14,220 nt of DNA from Armatimonadetes bacterium UBA5352 (GTDB taxonomy: Bacteria > Armatimonadota > Zipacnadia > Zipacnadales > UBA5352), in the NCBI GenBank assembly GCA_002411015.1, contig DHPY01000067.1:97162-111381 (forward strand), read 5' to 3'. Of this stretch, positions 13,045 to 14,220 are shown piece by piece. The notes under the pieces were generated by a model that was not told where the DNA came from, did not search any database, and saw only the letters and a list, made by a program, of their open reading frames with translations. Both the position numbers and the translations under genes were made by a program. Position 1 is the stretch's first letter. Each line of letters begins with the position of its first letter.

Positions 13045-14220
13045 ATGTCCTCTCGTCAGAAGATTGCCCTGTACACAGCAGTGTTTCTCGCGGCGTACCT
13101 GATTCCGCTGCAGCACCCACGCGTCCAGACCGCTCTGTGGGACATGTGGGTGATGCTGCAGGACTATGCCCGGGCGCACGTCCTCTTCTGCCTCGTGCCG
13201 GCCTTCTTCATCGCCGGGGCGATCGCGGTCTTCGTCGGCAAGGAGTCCGTGCTGGAGTACCTCGGCCCGAAGGCCAACAAACTCCTCTGCTACTCAGTGG
13301 CATCCACCTCCGGCTCAGTTCTGGCGGTCTGTTCATGCACTGTTCTGCCGCTGTTCGCGGGCATATACACCCGTGGTGCCGGCATCGGCCCCGCAACCGC
13401 GTTCCTGTACTCAGGGCCAGCGATCAATGTCCTCGCAATCATCCTCACGGCCCGCGTGCTTGGCCTTGAACTGGGCGTGGCACGGGCGATCGGCGCGGTC
13501 GTGTTCGCGGTCGTAACAGGGCTATTGATGTCATGGCTGTTCCGTCGCGAGGAGGAGGAGCGTCTCGCCGCATGTGCGGCGGATGGTCTGCACACTGATG
13601 CCGAAGCCGGGCAGCCGCTCTGGCAGGTGGCATCGTTCATCGGTGTGATGGTGCTCATACTCATCTTTGCGGCGTGGGCCCGTCCGGCAGATCAGAGCGG
13701 ACTGTGGTGGGCCGTCTACCAGGTCAAGTGGTGGATCGTCCTCCCCCTGCTGGGCGTGCTCGCGCTGATGCTCTGGCAGTGGTATACGCGCGATCAGATC
13801 AAGGAATGGCTCGATGAGACGTGGACCTTCACCGAACTGATCATGCCGCTGCTGTTCGCGGGGGTGCTGGCGGCCGGACTGCTCCTCGGGATGCCGGGCA
13901 CTGACAATGGACTCATCCCCAATGAGTGGATCGGCCGTCTCGTCGGCGGAAACTCGCTGCTGGCGAGCTTTGGCGCCGCGCTGGTGGGCGCTCTGATGTA
14001 CTTCGCTACTCTCACCGAGATACCGATCCTCCAGGGCCTTATCGGCAGCGGTATGGGCAAAGGTCCTGCGCTCGCGCTGCTGCTTGCAGGACCGGCCCTC
14101 TCGCTGCCGAGCATGCTCGTGATCCAGAGTGTGTTGGGTACCAGGAAGACGCTCGCGTTTGTCACCATCGTCGTCGTGCTCTCGACGATCGCCGGATTCC
14201 TCTACGGCATGATCGCCTAG
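13045..14220 (+). CDS. arsP: ArsP-family permease (organoarsenical/metalloid efflux)
   Basis: The protein has 391 residues, predominantly membrane-embedded (about 8-10 helices). It is a two-half permease of the ArsP_1/DUF318 family. Half one: SGSVLAVCSCTVLPLFAGIY (89-108) with C96-S-C98, then TRGAGIGPATAFLYSGPAIN (109-128). Half two is a pseudo-repeat: GALMYFATLTEIPILQGLIG (315-334), then GMGKGPALALLLAGPALSLP (336-355). A charged cytosolic loop (RREEEERLAA) lies near 167-176. Family knowledge: Campylobacter jejuni ArsP exports trivalent organoarsenicals and its membrane Cys residues are needed. The pairing with a CVC-type ArsR supports an arsenic role; other soft metals remain possible. The start ATG 13045 has AAGGGGAG eleven bases upstream; TTG 13036 is too close to it. 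The stop TAG is the last codon of the window, so the gene is complete. Confidence 0.87.
   Translation: MSSRQKIALYTAVFLAAYLIPLQHPRVQTALWDMWVMLQDYARAHVLFCLVPAFFIAGAIAVFVGKESVLEYLGPKANKLLCYSVASTSGSVLAVCSCTVLPLFAGIYTRGAGIGPATAFLYSGPAINVLAIILTARVLGLELGVARAIGAVVFAVVTGLLMSWLFRREEEERLAACAADGLHTDAEAGQPLWQVASFIGVMVLILIFAAWARPADQSGLWWAVYQVKWWIVLPLLGVLALMLWQWYTRDQIKEWLDETWTFTELIMPLLFAGVLAAGLLLGMPGTDNGLIPNEWIGRLVGGNSLLASFGAALVGALMYFATLTEIPILQGLIGSGMGKGPALALLLAGPALSLPSMLVIQSVLGTRKTLAFVTIVVVLSTIAGFLYGMIA

Overview
The window is a GC-rich, gene-dense stretch of bacterial chromosome. The organism looks diderm: there is a signal-peptide-bearing beta-barrel-like protein ending in Phe, and a Wzm/Wzt-type polysaccharide exporter. 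Most starts have a clear GGAGG Shine-Dalgarno. The gene mix (Bat operon, DUF3604/PHP-like hydrolase, DUF6599-like secreted protein, NPAG-type barrel) would fit an uncultured lineage of the Armatimonadota/Planctomycetota/Hydrogenedentota sort. That is a weak inference, because no marker gene is present.

Layout. (1) Bases 1-2672: the end of a Bat (aerotolerance) operon, with the tail of a BatC/BatB-like protein, then BatD, then BatE, joined by short stop/start overlaps and followed by a stem-loop. (2) 2835-3665: a monocistronic small outer-membrane barrel candidate with a strong terminator hairpin behind it. (3) 3897-9727: a surface-glycan block. Two GT4-type glycosyltransferases face each other and overlap by 46 bp at their 3' ends. 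Divergent from the second runs a tight operon of SAM methyltransferase, ABC-2 permease (Wzm-like), ATPase (Wzt-like, without the C-terminal carbohydrate-binding domain) and a secreted DUF6599-like protein. (4) 9745-10026, minus: a small gene of unknown function with a strong double Shine-Dalgarno. (5) 10215-11993: a PHP-superfamily (DUF3604-like) metallohydrolase, apparently cytoplasmic. (6) 12039-12533: a secreted carbohydrate-binding-like gene on the minus strand whose 3' end runs into three perfect 26-bp tandem repeats that supply its stop codon. This looks like a rearrangement scar or remnant of a mobile-element end. (7) 12596-14220: an arsR-arsP pair with a near-consensus promoter (TTGACA-N17-TATTAT). 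The regulator has the CVC arsenic-binding motif and the permease has the CSC motif of the ArsP family.

How the genes fit together: the glycan block plausibly builds, modifies and exports a polysaccharide. The Bat proteins are envelope or stress factors of uncertain biochemical role. The arsR-arsP pair is a self-contained metalloid (probably organoarsenical) resistance unit.

I found no rRNA, tRNA, CRISPR array, intact transposase or phage gene. I see no convincing wholly new system. The items most worth a second look are the 26-bp repeat array with the gene it truncates, the DUF6599-like gene inside the export operon, and the 93-residue orphan.
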